Below the pieces are notes generated by a model that searched no databases, had not been told where the DNA came from, and saw nothing but the letters and a program-made list of their open reading frames with translations. Below are positions 10,394 through 23,200 of a stretch of 64,000 nucleotides of DNA, piece by piece. Where the stretch lies: assembly GCA_033063855.1 (NCBI GenBank), contig CP093830.1, positions 6,572,854 to 6,636,853 of the forward strand, read 5' to 3'. How positions within the stretch are numbered: the first letter of the stretch is position 1; the number at the start of each line of letters is the position of its first letter. The stretch is from Smittia aterrima (Eukaryota > Arthropoda > Insecta > Diptera > Chironomidae). The position numbers and the translations under genes were made by a program.

Positions 10394-11519
10394 TCATGGT
10401 TCAATTTTAATAGCAGACTTTTCTCGAGATTCCTTCATCTTCTTTCGCCATGCAAGCCAACTTACAGTGTCTTCATCGTTTTGATCGCCCTTGGACTCAA
10501 GCATTTGATAGTAACTTTCGCGGAGAATCTTGAATGCCATGATGTTGTGATAGGGAAGTTCTGTAACGGGATCAAAATACTTTGCTGGCAATCGAGTGAC
10601 AGCGCAGAGCTGATCACGTTTAAATCGCTTCGACTTTGGTGGAAAGATTGAGTCGAAAACTTTGTTGTTGATATCATCGACGAAGCTTATGAAAGTTCGC
10701 TCGCAACGAGTCTTCTCGACAACTTTTGCAGCGTCTGTTGCTGCCATTCGAGATCGACGAGTTGTTCGTTTTGTTTCTTCAGACTCTTCAAGTGTTTCCT
10801 TTGTCTTCTGCTCGTCTTGAACAACTGGCATCGATGTTGAATGATATCGAATGATTGGACCTTGATAAGCTGTCCCTTTCGTTGGTCGAACTTTCTTTTT
10901 CTCTAACTCCATTCGACGGAACTTCTCGAGTGATAACAGATTCTCCTTTTCTGTTTGAGCGGCTTCTTCGAGCAACTCCTCTTGCGTTGGGAGTGGATCA
11001 TCATTCTTAACTTGTTTCGGCTTCATTTTCTCAGCTTCGTGACGAGCCTTAAGCCGATGAAGAGTCGCTGCTGACTTCATGGCGGTTGATCGTCGCAATG
11101 ATTTCTTTGCATCGAGAGATATTGAACGTTTTCCTGGTGATTTCTTAGGAGATTTGACAACTTTCTTCTTCGGAGTTTGTTTCTTAGTCTGCTTGGTTGG
11201 TTCTTTATAGCTACGAGTGACGACTTTCTTTCGACGCTTTGGCCCTTCTTCTTCATTGTCAGTCACCGGCTCATCGTTCTCATCAATTGAAAAATCAGAA
11301 TCAACGATGTCCCGGTCGTCTTCATTTCCTCTACAAGTAATTATGTTAAGAGATATACAAAGCAGTAATTTAATTAACTTACGCATAATCATTGTCCGCT
11401 TTATCTTCTTCAAAGCCTCCGTATTGTGTTTTGTAAAAATCATCGGGAGCTTCTTCTTCATTCAAGACTTGAGCGTATCTGTTTCCTGCATTCTGACGGC
11501 GGTCACGTGATGCTGCCAT
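10394..11519 (-). CDS. YL-1: YL-1/VPS72 histone H2A.Z chaperone
   Basis: Two exons, 11519-11383 and 11330-10394, give 357 residues. YL-1 is a nuclear subunit of SRCAP/SWR1 and Tip60-type remodelling complexes and escorts H2A.Z-H2B. Seen: the N terminus MAASRDRRQNAGNRYAQVL with NEEEAPDDFYKTQYGGFEE, the acidic/aromatic H2A.Z-binding segment; a long basic and Lys/Pro-rich middle; LHRLKARHEAEK...LPTQEELLEEA; and the C-terminal YL1_C domain CAVTRLPAKYFDPVTELPY followed by MAFKILRESY. The intron is 52 bases. Its 3' end abuts that of Dpit47: the minus-strand AATAAA lies at 10376-10371, so its transcript should reach into the Dpit47 terminal codons. Confidence 0.93.
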
Positions 11520-11935
11520 TGCAAAAAGCTTATCTGGCCTACTTATCGCTCACTAAGTTAAATAAAATTGTATTTTTTGCTGTAAACAAGAAAAAATTAT
11601 AAATCGGTTGAAAATAAACTCATAAAACCGGTTGACTCAAATATTTATTTTACGTTAATTTTTATAGCAAAATAAACGATTTATTTATTTTCTGAAATCC
11701 TTGAATGATTCAAGTTTAATTGAAAGGACACTTCTTTTTATTAATTGTTAAGTAACTTCTCTCACAGTCAAACAACATTGTTTGAGTTTTACATCAAATT
11801 TATTTTCTTTATTTTCCTTTTGTAATTTTATGAAATGATGAAAAACCACTGAAAAGCTTAAGTAATATGAGAGTAGAGAAAATTTTTCGACATGACGCTT
11901 TCAAGCTGTTTTGCGTTGTAAGGAAGAGGGACCAT
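11520..11935. other. Intergenic: YL-1 promoter and Roc1 3'UTR
   Basis: AT-rich sequence between two minus-strand genes, with the YL-1 upstream region on the right-hand start and the Roc1 3'UTR at the far end. No gene seen. Confidence 0.45.
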
Positions 11936-12573
<638 letters not shown>

Positions 12574-13122
12574 CTTAGTTTAATTTACGTCTGAGCTAAG
12601 TTTACAAATTCACGAAAGATTTGCTCCGAAAAGATCCGTCAAATCAGGTAAATCCGGGCTACGCTTATTGCAAATTTGAAATTTCAAATTAACGGACAAA
12701 ACTGGATTATGCTGATCGGAAAGAATTTAATTAAATTTTTGAGTTTTTCTTTCTCTTCTCATTCTTAAAATTTAAATCCTTTGCCAGAACTTTTGATATC
12801 TATTTCAATAAAAATTATTTTTCAGTAAATTGTTACAACACTTTTGAGCTTGTTAATCACTTAGTTCAGTAGTTCAAATCTATTGGGGTCGTCGTCATAA
12901 TATATCATTAAATTTTGCGTAGATATTACAAAAGGAGCAAGAAACAAGTTTTTTAATTAATCAACTGTATGAGGAAAACTTCGATTAATTAAAAAGTAAA
13001 TTTTTCTTTCAGATCGATCAAGAAACAGAAATTTTTGATTTTACAAAAAGCTTTTCCCATGCACATGATGAACGGTTGCGATTTGAATGCACACATTTTT
13101 GCTTTTTTTTAAGCACGCTGAT

Positions 13123-13142
13123 TCTCTCTCCCTCTCTCTCTT
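13123..13142. promoter_or_regulatory. CT/GA-repeat tract (GAGA-factor type)
   Basis: A nearly pure CT run of 20 bases about 260 bases upstream of the cuticle-gene start site. GA repeats bind GAGA factor in flies, often near TATA-type developmental promoters. Binding here is an inference. Confidence 0.4.
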
Positions 13143-13370
13143 TGCACAAACACACACTTTGGCTGTAAGTACATATATGTAGGATCGATCGAGCCCTGCT
13201 TCTTACAGAAAAGCCAAACAAGACAAGCGCTTCTGTAACCATCGAAGAAAAATAAAATAAAGTATTGGTTTAAACGCCTGAAACATAAGTTTTATGTGAT
13301 TCTCATGTTGTCGTCTTTTCGGGAGGCAAGTTGAAAAGTCGTAGTGCTTTGGCATTTTTCTTAAAATCGC

Positions 13371-13408
13371 TATATAAACAAGTCGATCCATTGGAAAAGT
13401 CATCAGTT
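13371..13408 (+). promoter_or_regulatory. TATA box and initiator of the RR-2 cuticle gene
   Basis: TATATAAA at 13371-13378 is followed by TCAGTT at 13403-13408, an arthropod initiator with its A at 13404, about 33 bases after the TATA start. This is the standard spacing. The start codon lies at 13480. Confidence 0.8.
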
Positions 13409-13479
13409 AATTCTCGAGCTTAAACCGTGAAGCAAATCGCATTTGAAAGACAAATAAATAAATCAAAACAAAAGAAATC

Positions 13480-14045
13480 ATGAAGGTACGGCAAAAGTCA
13501 AGAAGAAGTGAAATCGTTTTGTTTAATTGAATAGTTAATTAGAGACGCCCAATCAAATTGACTGAAAGTCAATGAAAAAAAAAGTTGTGAAGTTGATGTT
13601 AACAAGAAATCTTTTTATCCTTTAGTGCTTCCTTGTTGTCGCTATCCTTGTTGCATCAGTGGCTGCTAGCCCTGTCTACGCTCCATTGCCTGCTTACCAC
13701 GCCGCCCCCGCTTACGTTCATCACGCTCCAGTCATCGCTCACGCTCACGTTCCAGAACCAGTCGCATACCCAAAATACTCTTTCAACTATGGAATTAAGG
13801 ACCCACACACCGGCGACATCAAGTCACAACACGAATCCCGCGATGGAGATGTTGTTAAAGGACAATACTCTTTGGTCGAAGCTGATGGTTCAGTCAGAAC
13901 TGTTGACTACACTGCTGATGATCACAACGGTTTCAACGCCGTCGTCCACAAGACCGCTCCAGTTCACGCTCACCCAATTCCTGTTGTGAAACACTACGCT
14001 CCAGCACCAGTTGCTTACGCACACGCTCCACTTCACCATTATTAA
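13480..14045 (+). CDS. RR-2 cuticle protein (CPR family)
   Basis: Two exons, 13480-13485 (Met-Lys only) and 13626-14045, give 141 residues. RR-2 proteins bind chitin in hard cuticle after secretion by epidermis. Seen: a signal peptide MKCFLVVAILVASVAASP; a His/Ala/Pro-rich arm with APAYVHHAPVIAHAH; the RR-2 consensus from about residue 47 (YPKYSFNYGIKDPHTGDIKS, then GDVVKGQYSLVEADGSVRTV and YTADDHNGFNAVV); and a His/Pro/Ala tail. The mini-exon that splits the signal peptide after two codons is the hallmark structure of insect cuticle genes. A TATA box and initiator stand in front. The codons are unusually C-rich at third positions, as expected for a highly expressed gene. Confidence 0.95.
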
Positions 14046-17000
14046 GTGATTGCCATGACAAAAGAGAATCCACCAACCTAAAGCAACCACAGAACGATAA
14101 TCAGTATTCGATTAGATTTAAATGAACAATTCAATTATAAATAGACTTCAATATCTTCATCCTCCGCTTCACCAACTTTAACCAGAACATCCAAAACTTC
14201 ACCATACTTTCATTTTCATCTAAAGCAAAGCAACGCAGATTGCATAAGAGCGAGAGTTGCGCCACACACAAAGAGGGAATTCGACACATTGCAGTTTAAA
14301 ATTGAAGTCATACGCAGTGGCGAAATTGAGAAAAGTGTGCACTCGAAAGCGTTTACCGTTTTACGTGCTTTTAATGTGATAATTATTTTAAACTTCTCCT
14401 TCACTCGCCTCCTTCTCTTCCCAAATCAACTCTTCAACCCCGCTATGAAGCACAAACAATTCCTCAGTGAAGCATTTTCTATAAAAGCGAACAATGAAAT
14501 TATGCAAACGAATCGAGCTTTTCCGTTCAGAGAACAAAAAAACATCTCGCGATCTAAATGTCTTTATAAATTTTTTTCAAATTGAGAAAAAAAAAAGCCC
14601 AACGATCGTTTTATGTTATCTTTAAAAGGATCACTAGAAATATGCAAATCGATGTAAATAATTTCAATCGACAAAGGTCGAAAAAAAAATAAAAAAAAAT
14701 CATTTTTACATTACGAAATGTTATTTTGACTTGTCTTGCTCAGTGGATCTGATTGACCTCGTAAGGTGAATCGGTTTGCCTCTATTATTAACTTTTAAGA
14801 GACCCAGAAACAGTTCTCACATCATAATTCATGATCGAGTGTACTTATTGAGCCATTAAAAGCTTTAAAGAATGTTTTGCAATATGAAGTCAATTAAATT
14901 GACATAAATCCATTGAAACCATCGAACGAAGTAAAAGTAAATTTCTTTTGAAACAATTAGATATTCATGCGTCCCGAGAAAAGTCGTTTCTAGCACATCA
15001 ACTCTTTTTAAAATTTGTGCAACGTGAAATGTTCTCTCTCTCTCGCTTTAGCTTGTTTGTTTATTAATACACGTTAATGTAAGAGACTGCGTCTTGCACA
15101 ACTGCCGCAATTGATTGCAAATTGCAATACATCCAATGAAGAAAACATTCAATAGTAGTAAACGAAGAATTAGTGGGGACGACGGCAACTTCTGCCCAGA
15201 AGCGCATTTTCTGTTACAAGAAGTGATTCGGCCCTGATTAGTTTTTTTTGCTTCTCCATGTTCACCTTCTGAGTCTCCATAAAACAATTTAAAATAATTG
15301 CTAGGTAGCCAAAGGCTGAACACATCACCGCGTTGCAAAGTTAATGATATAAAACTACGATTTAATGAAATGTTTTCCGACATAGAACCAGGCAGTAGGT
15401 TGCTTGATATAGTCCCTCAGACATTTCAATGTTTCTTTAACTTTTGTTTCTTTAAAGGTCTGTTGGTACGTTATGCAATTGTATCAGCTGGTTTTTCTCT
15501 AACTAAGCGCCCATTTATTCCAAACAAACCAGAGGAGTGTTGAGAAAATTAATGACCTAGTGCAGAACTTGCTTGTTCGTTCGAGAAATTGCCTAATAAA
15601 GTTCAAGCGAAATATGTTTAAGAGGCGAGAGTTCAATGAATTGTTTTCATTCTCTCGTTACTAATGTAGATGAGATTAAAATCTATGATCGCAAGCAATA
15701 GATGAATCATGCTTCGAGTGTTTCAAGGCTTTCGGAAGACGACGCTTTACACATGAGTCGTTTCATAGTTTCAACAACGAAAACTCCATTTCAGTTGGCA
15801 ATCACTTATCTCGAGATTTTTTTCTATTTTCCTCATCGATTCTTCGGGATTCAAGTTTTGGAGAGGAACAAGATGTCCTCGAATGTTTTTTTTTTAAATA
15901 TTTATGTTTTCAGAAATGATTGGATGATGTCGTAAGGTCAAGAGAACTTGCTAGATCTTTTTTATTTGCAGCTTCGCCTATCCAGCAAAATAAAATATTG
16001 TGAGAAAAAAAATCGAAGCTGCACTTGCGACAATAGGTCAATGATTTCATTAAAAACGATCGCCCACGTTTGTAACTAAATCTCTTTCAAAGGTTCGATC
16101 TAACAAAGCCAAACGAAAGAGACGAAATCTTTTCAAGGACAACTCTGAGATAAATACTAATATCGTGCTTCAAATGATTTCAGATTGCATGAACTGTTAT
16201 ACTCGAGGTAATATTAATTTTCTTTTACTTCACGAATGTCAAAAAAAAAAAATGACTGGTTGTTGATGAAACTAAACCTTCGTGAAGCTCGGCATGGTGT
16301 CGAGTCATAAAAATGGATCTCTTTGGCCAATTCTTGCTGCGTACAGCAATTAACATGAAGAACAAATCGTTTGATTGTCTGAACTTTGCCGAAATGAGAT
16401 TTAAGATTTTTTTCCGTTATGCCAACAAAGTGATCACTCAGCTTCAAAGCTTTAGCTTCAAATGAATCATAAATTGCATGTCAAGTAATGTTGACGAATT
16501 TGAAGTTTCAAAGAAGTTGTCGATAAAGACATTTAAATGATTTAACCAGGAAGCGATTGCTGATCGATTGTTTTTGGCGGCAAAGACTTTAACTGAGCGA
16601 GATGAATGACAAAACGTAAAATATTCAATTGCCGAGAAGATGTGAATCAGAAAGCGAAAACATTGTCACACACACCCACACAATTAAGAAAATTGCAAAC
16701 TTTGCTTTGAAAATGGCACAAATAGTAAAAGAGACCTATCGGACCATTTCACCTTTAAAATCACGTCACGATCTTTAATGCGCGGCGCAAGTTGAATAAA
16801 CTCTTCGCTCATCTGGTTTGGAATCTTTTCGCAGATTCCGAACGCGGCGTTTTCGACTGAAAAAAAAAGTAAAAACCATTTCATTTGTTCTTTCATTTCT
16901 TCAGCACACAAACAAAATAACTAATTTGGAGTTGCCGACTTTTAATATTCAGAGAGTTCAGAGAATTTTATTTCATCTGTGATACACAAAACTTCTTTCT

Positions 17001-17382
17001 CCTCATATTATAAATAAGAGATGGACCTTGGCGAAAGAAGTTAGTTTTGAAAAATTGTTGCGAAGAGTTAGAACTCGAGAGAACCTTTTTCTAGATCGAC
17101 CGTTTGTCACAAAACAAAATTAATGATTCTAAAAATTGTAAGTTTGACAGAATTTCACGATTCGTTTAACTTCAATCGAGTGCGAAAATTATTTTTCATT
17201 AGAAAAAGTTTAAAACGACAAAATCATTTCTGAAGTGCTCGAAACTATTCGCGAAATATTTGCTCTGAATATTTTCTTTCCATTTAAAGAGACAATTGTT
17301 ACAAGTTATTGAATTATTTTTCCTGGAAAAATTGTGAAAGACTTCGATGCTTGCAAAACTGCAAAGCAAAGAAGAAGAAAAA
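14046..17382. other. Large intergenic region between the two cuticle-type genes
   Basis: About 3.3 kb with no supported gene. It begins with the 3'UTR of the RR-2 gene. Short open frames near 15048-15543 and 15702-15935 show no domain, codon bias or splice context I would trust. Homopolymer A/T runs are frequent. A TATAAATA at 17009-17016 may be the promoter of the gene starting at 17383, in which case the 5'UTR would be long or spliced. Confidence 0.5.
17009..17016 (+). promoter_or_regulatory. Possible TATA box (TATAAATA)
   Basis: A TATAAATA motif 367 bases before the start codon of the Gln/Asn-rich cuticle-like gene. No strong initiator was seen about 30 bases downstream, so this is tentative. 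Confidence 0.35.
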
Positions 17383-19065
17383 ATGAATTTAACATTTTTT
17401 TTAAATTTTCTTCTCGTTAAGATAATTTGTATAGTTCTCATCGACTATGCAACATGTCGAACAGCAAAAGATTATCGTGAAATGCCAGTTGGGAGACTAA
17501 GCGAAGCTGAATATCCATCGTACAACATAATTGCGCCTGATGGTAACTGAAATAAAATTTTCTTTAATTTAAATGAAGATTTCAAAGAATTTCTTCAAAG
17601 GACCTGGAACTTACGCTTTTGGTTATGAGATTGAGGATCACAACAGTGGAAATGTTCAGTTCCGAGATGAAGAAAAATTGAGAAATGGAACTGTTAGAGG
17701 ATCTTACGGAGTTTTATTGCCAGATAACACAATTCACATAACTCGATACATCGCTGATCAGTTTGGTTATCGGTAAAGAAATTTCTTTCGATTTTAAAGA
17801 AAAAAATTAAAATGAAAAATTTCAGTGCAAGTTCAGAGACGAAGAGAAAAGAGACAAACGCTCCATTGAAACTTGAACTTCAGCTCAAGCAATCAGCGAG
17901 TCAAAACCATAATGTTTTAGTTAATCCATCGACAACTCCATTCCCAGCTTCTTTCCAAACAATTAAACCTCAAATCGATCCAAATTTAGTTAACGCAATT
18001 TATCAACAACATCAGATCAATCTGAATCCAACTTACAGCCCTCTCAAAGATCAAAATGTTCTTGATCCATTGATTGCTAATGCAATTTTGCAAGATCAAT
18101 TCCTCTCGCAACAGAATCCTGATAATATTTATGGATTCAGACAAAACGCTGATGGCTCTGTAAGTACATCACAAAATCAGAATCGTCCTCCATTCTTCGG
18201 TTGGTTTGGAAATAATAATAACAACAACAATCAGCAACAACAGCAGCAAGGACCGATTTTAGGCTTTCTCACAAATTTGGCACAGAACAATCCACTAACC
18301 GCTTTGTTTAATCAATTTCAACCTCAGCAACAGCAACAGCAGCAGCAAAGTGATCAACCACAAAATCCTATTCAAAACTTTGTTTCTAATTTAAATCCAC
18401 TCAATCTTTTTAACCAACCAAGCAACCGCCCTCAGCAACAGCAACAACAGTCTGATTACGTTGCACAGTCGAATCAAATTCTATCAAATCCACTTCTCTC
18501 AAATCAACTTCTCCCAAATCAACTTCTCTCAAATAATGTTGATCAATCTGTTTTCAGCAACGATCACTTCCTTAATCCGAATCAGTTCGGTCCTAACACA
18601 GTTTACAGCAGTCAAGGGCAAGTTCCACTTAATTACAATCCGAGCTTCACGAATCCTTCGTCATTGTATAGTCAAAACTTAAGTCCGAATTCTTATCAAT
18701 TTTCCACAACCGGAAGACCAAGTTACAATGTTCAGCCTTACTCTCAGTTCAGTAACCAAATCCAACCGTACCAACAATTGATCCAAAGCTCTTCACCTTA
18801 TCAATTTCAAAATCCTTACCAACTAACTGCGCCGATTGGTTTGTCTCTGAATCCGAATTTCCAACAAAAGAAAAAGATCAGCAACAGCAAATCATCGAAG
18901 AAGAAGAACAACAAGAACAAAGTTGAGATACCAGAGAACGACTCGGATTGGTTCCAAGATTTTCTCGATAAAAGGAAATCAGCAAATATAGATTTAAGCT
19001 CAAGACGATCAACTAAGAAATCTTCTGAAGAAGACGATGACATTTTCGATGAATACTTTCGGTAA
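17383..19065 (+). CDS. RR-type chitin-binding protein with a long Gln/Asn-rich tail
   Basis: Three exons, 17383-17542, 17601-17772 and 17826-19065, give 523 residues. Seen: a signal peptide MNLTFFLNFLLVKIICIVLI; a short linker; one RR (chitin_bind_4) domain at about residues 54-111 with GTYAFGYEIEDHNSGNVQF, then GTVRGSYGVLLPDNTIHITR and YIADQFGYRA; then a roughly 410-residue low-complexity tail rich in Gln, Asn, Ser and Pro, with poly-Q and poly-N runs and SNQLLPNQLL repeats; and a Lys/Ser-rich, finally acidic end (SSEEDDDIFDEYFR). The RR domain predicts secretion into the cuticle matrix. Length far exceeds ordinary RR proteins. An upstream in-frame Met at 17347 is possible, but the Met at 17383 begins the signal peptide. 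Confidence 0.88.
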
Positions 19066-20248
19066 ACTCGCTGATTTCAATGCTTGGATGATCGACTTCT
19101 TGAACCTCAGTATTTATTATGCCATCAGAAACTTTTATCAAGCAAAATAAAATTTCATGTAATTTAAAAGAAAAAAGTTTTTTTGACACAATTTCTTTAT
19201 TCTAATAAAAATGTTTCAGCAGAAGCAACAAACATCAATTTTCTTCACATCAGACTATCTTTCGACATTGATTGATTAATTACTTTTGTCTATCGGAAAC
19301 CTTCATCGTTCATTCTGCTTTCATTTTTTTTTTGGCATCTACGTAACAATTTGTTTTTTTGGCAATTTAGTCTCAAGACAATCAAGTCTTTAACTAAGGC
19401 TCGGAATTACTTATCAATCAAACTTAAAAGAGTCTCTCATCCAATTACAAACTTCAAAATCTTTGTCCCGAGCCTTTTCTAAGTTTCAATAAACTTTCAT
19501 TTCATTGTTAACATTTATCTCTCTAGTCACTAAATTATTTTTTAACACACAACAATAAATCGTTTAAAAACCATTTTTCTCCATTTTGGGAAATTCAAAT
19601 GCAAAATGTTAATCGTGTAGATACTTTTTGTGTGTGAGGCAACCATCTCTTGCTTATCGATTCTTCTCTTTTCATTCCATCAGCTTCGCGATAAGAAAAT
19701 TTCTTCATAACCGTCTTGATTCATATGAATGGGCTTTGATTGATTGATTAAAGTTTACTTTAAGAAACAACACTGAGTTTGTTAAACTTTCTAAAAACAC
19801 TTAAAGTCTAGTCCAACTTCTTGTCTCAACAATCATCAGGTTTCATCGATCTACAAATCGTTCTAAACAACTTTACTAACAGTAAACATCAACATCCTAA
19901 AAATATTTTTATGCTTTTCCCTCATTTATTGTGAAATGCGTCGTCCTTTAAAAGTTTTTCAATAAAATACTGGTTATGGCATCTTGTCGCAAGTAAAATG
20001 TTGTAAAACATGTAAATAAACTCTTTCTCAAATGGAATTGATTTAAAATACTGATTGAAAATAATTTTTGATGGGAACAGAGCGAGATTGCTCTTTCAAA
20101 ACGAATAAAAAGGAAAGTTTCTTGCTTTGGCATCTAAACATCAATACTGATAACGTTTCTGTTTCTCTTCAAGGTTTATCTAAATATTTTTTTTTGTTTA
20201 TCATAAGTCGACCAACAAGTCGTAATTCGCTTGGAGTGTTCAATTATT
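19066..20248. other. Intergenic: convergent 3' ends of the cuticle-like gene and unc80
   Basis: About 1.2 kb of AT-rich sequence. It holds the 3'UTR of the cuticle-like gene (AATAAA near 19145) and probably a long unc80 3'UTR (minus-strand AATAAA near 19929 and 19966). No gene seen. Confidence 0.5.
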
Positions 20249-23200
20249 TTATATCAAAGTATCTTCGTCTTGTGCTTCGAACAGCATCAGCAATGAGTTT
20301 TGTGACGATGATCTCTGAAGTGTTGCACTTGTTGCTCCATCGTTGAGTGATCCATCTGGTGACAACATTCCAGTTTGGAAGCTGTAATTATCTCGATAAC
20401 CGGAAGTCGATGAAGTCTGTGAGACTGAGTCCCAAGAGACGTCAGTGTTTTGACGATTGTCGGTATCGCTCGATGGGATGTTGAAGTGCGAGTGTTGTGG
20501 AACTGCCGAAGCTGACAGAGGTGCAACTGTTTGAATTGATTGCATTGGTGGAACTGATGCAGCACTCGTGAGAACAGCTCCTTCTCCAACATTAATCCGA
20601 CCACGTTTATATCGGAAAGTCTTTCTCGATTGTCCTTTCGATCGCTGCAATCGATGTTTCTGGTTATCTCCTGAACTGTCCTCAGCGGGACTGTCAGGAG
20701 AAAGCGGAGTTGTTGATGTTTCACCAGTTGAATCTCTAAACTCAACTGATGAGACAAATCGAAGCTTTGGCGGTTGAATCTTCATTCCATGTTGAATTGA
20801 AATGGAATGAGGCAAATGTGGAACACTTCCCGACATGTTTTGATGATCGTAACGAGTCGGTCGTCGAATGCTTGATGCACGTGAAATTATCGTTGGGTTG
20901 GTTGGAGGAGTTGGTGTCGTTCCATCTGCGCTGTAATTATCACTCGCGACTCCCGGCTCTTTGTTCGTAGTCGTTGATGAACTTGAAAGTGATTCACGTG
21001 GTGGATGAAGTGTTTGCTGTGACAATGTGTCGCTTGGTGTGTGAACTCCAGTTCCACTTCTTGAATCATGTTGAATTGACATCTGAGATGGATGCTGAGT
21101 TCCAGTTCCAGTGAAGATGGAAATGAGTGACGGTCGTTGTGCTTGCTTAGGCAACTCTGCTGGTTGAATTGTGATCGTCGCAGAATCTTTCTTCTGTTGA
21201 TCAGAACTTCCAGGATTGTCTCGATCAGCTCGACGTTCTTCTAATTCATCGCGGAGATCTTTGAGTTCTCTCGCAAGTTCAAGTAACAAGCAGCCACGCG
21301 ATTTAATTCCACCGGGAGGAGCTAAGCCACGCAATCTCTCACGAATCAAATATTGCATGTGACGTTCGTGATCTCCAATTGGCGGCTGTGAGATTTTGTG
21401 CAAAATGAAAGGCATCAGGACAATATAAAGAGGCGTGCGGTGAGTAACAGCAAATTCTAAAAAGCTCCAAAGTTCTGGTGCGGCTTCGTTTCTTCGACCT
21501 AAGTCTCTCATTATGCGAGCAATCCTTGGCCATTCATTCGACAATCTCGTTTCGAAGCAAACGCAAAGAACCTTCAATGCTAGAAACGCTGCTTGATACA
21601 AAGTTCCGGAAATCTTTGCTGGTCGCTTTGAATCTCTCGATCCTGTGAAGGTCAATGAACCAGCTCGAATGTCTCCAACAACTCTGGCGGCTTGAATTCC
21701 AGACTGAGCTGTTCGACCAGATGGTGGACTCATAGCATTGAGAATAACTGTCACCAAGAAAGAGATGTCGTTGTCTTTGAGTTCGCCGATGTCAGAAACG
21801 CCACGACCCGAGCAGATCTTCAAGCAAAGCGGCATAAGCAAGTGCATGATGAATCCTTCAGCTTTCTCTTGAGTAGCAAACTCAGCAGTTCCTCCAGCGA
21901 CTTGCTCGAGTTGGAAACAATCCGGACTAACGACTTGAAGTGCAATTAATCGAACAACAGTCGAGCAGAAGAAAGCTGGCGGACTTTGATTCATCAAAGC
22001 TGCACTCGCTCCTGAAACGTTTTCTGGCGCAGCGTCGTTGACAATCAAGTTTTGAACTGTCGACATTAAAGATCTCATTTGCGCCCAATGAAGAACGAAT
22101 GGACATCGAACAACTGTCTCGTGAATTCCTTTCAAGAGACCAGCAGCTGCTTCCCAGTCAGTATTTCGTCGAATCGAAGGTTTCTTTGAGATCTTCAAGA
22201 AAACTTTGTCCAATCGACGAATAATCGTGACCAAAGCTGTCTTCATCTTCTCATCGCCCCATTCAGCTCTTGGGAGAATGTAAGTCATGTAACGTTGTAA
22301 GCCTCGACAAGCCATTGAGTCAGGATCGTAAGGCGACACCTTCAGAAGTGAGTGAGCGATATCCGCCAATCGAATGTGACATTTCACATCCAACAATTCA
22401 ACGTATTTCGAATCAGCTCCAGGTTTCCTTGATAATTCTTGAAGTCGAGTTGTTGCTCGATTTAAAAATTCACCAACGAGAGACAAGAGAACATCTCGAG
22501 CTCGTCGATATTCCGTTCGAACGAGTTCTGAGTCTTCCGCTGTTTCCGGCATGTTCTTCGCTCGTCCAGCGTCGCTAATATATTTCGAATGCGATTCATC
22601 TTCAAAATCGAATCCAGGCGATGGCGGAGGACCTCGAGAGAACTGATTCCGTTGACTCGATCCTTTGTGCTCTGGGCTATTTCGGTAAGGGCCGTTATAA
22701 GTTTTCGCCAATCCTTCGCAGTTGTGAACCATTGTCCTGATTGTAATTGCAAGTTGTAAGATAATGTCTCGCTCGCATTTGCCTTCAAGTGGAATGTAGC
22801 TTGGAGATTGAATTTGCTGCATGTAGCAAGGAAGAATCGCTTCAAGAATGATCAGCAATTGAAAACCGCGAGTACTCTCAGCTGAGTAAGAAACAGTCAT
22901 TACGCACAAAGTGATGCAATCAAGAACTGTCACCATTTCATCTTCATCGTGATAGCAAAAGTCAATTGCTTTTAAAGGTTTTGACTCCTTCACAAGCTCA
23001 GCGATGTTCAAAGGATCTGGTGATGGAGTTTCGAGACTGAGAAGTAAATTGAACAAGCAACTCGACTGAACTTTCGTTGCTTCTCCGTAAGCAGCGTCTT
23101 CGTCTGTATCGAGAATCGCAGAGACAGATCCAAACATCTGAAGAATGAAAGGCTTTCGATTCATTAAGTAAAACTGCTTGACAGCATATTCAATTGTTGT

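Larger units (their letters stand above)
12574..13479. other. Intergenic: Roc1 upstream and cuticle-gene promoter
   Basis: No gene supported. It contains a CT-repeat tract at 13123-13142 and a TATA box plus initiator in front of the cuticle gene, both listed separately. Confidence 0.5.

Noticed and set aside
15048..15543. Overlapping open frames in the 3.3-kb gap, considered as a transposase relic
   Set aside because: No catalytic motif, terminal repeats or target duplication could be seen.
18476..18540. 15-base tandem repeat (tcaaatcaacttctc type) considered as a separate satellite
   Set aside because: It is in frame and encodes SNQLL units of the Gln/Asn-rich tail, so it is part of that gene.
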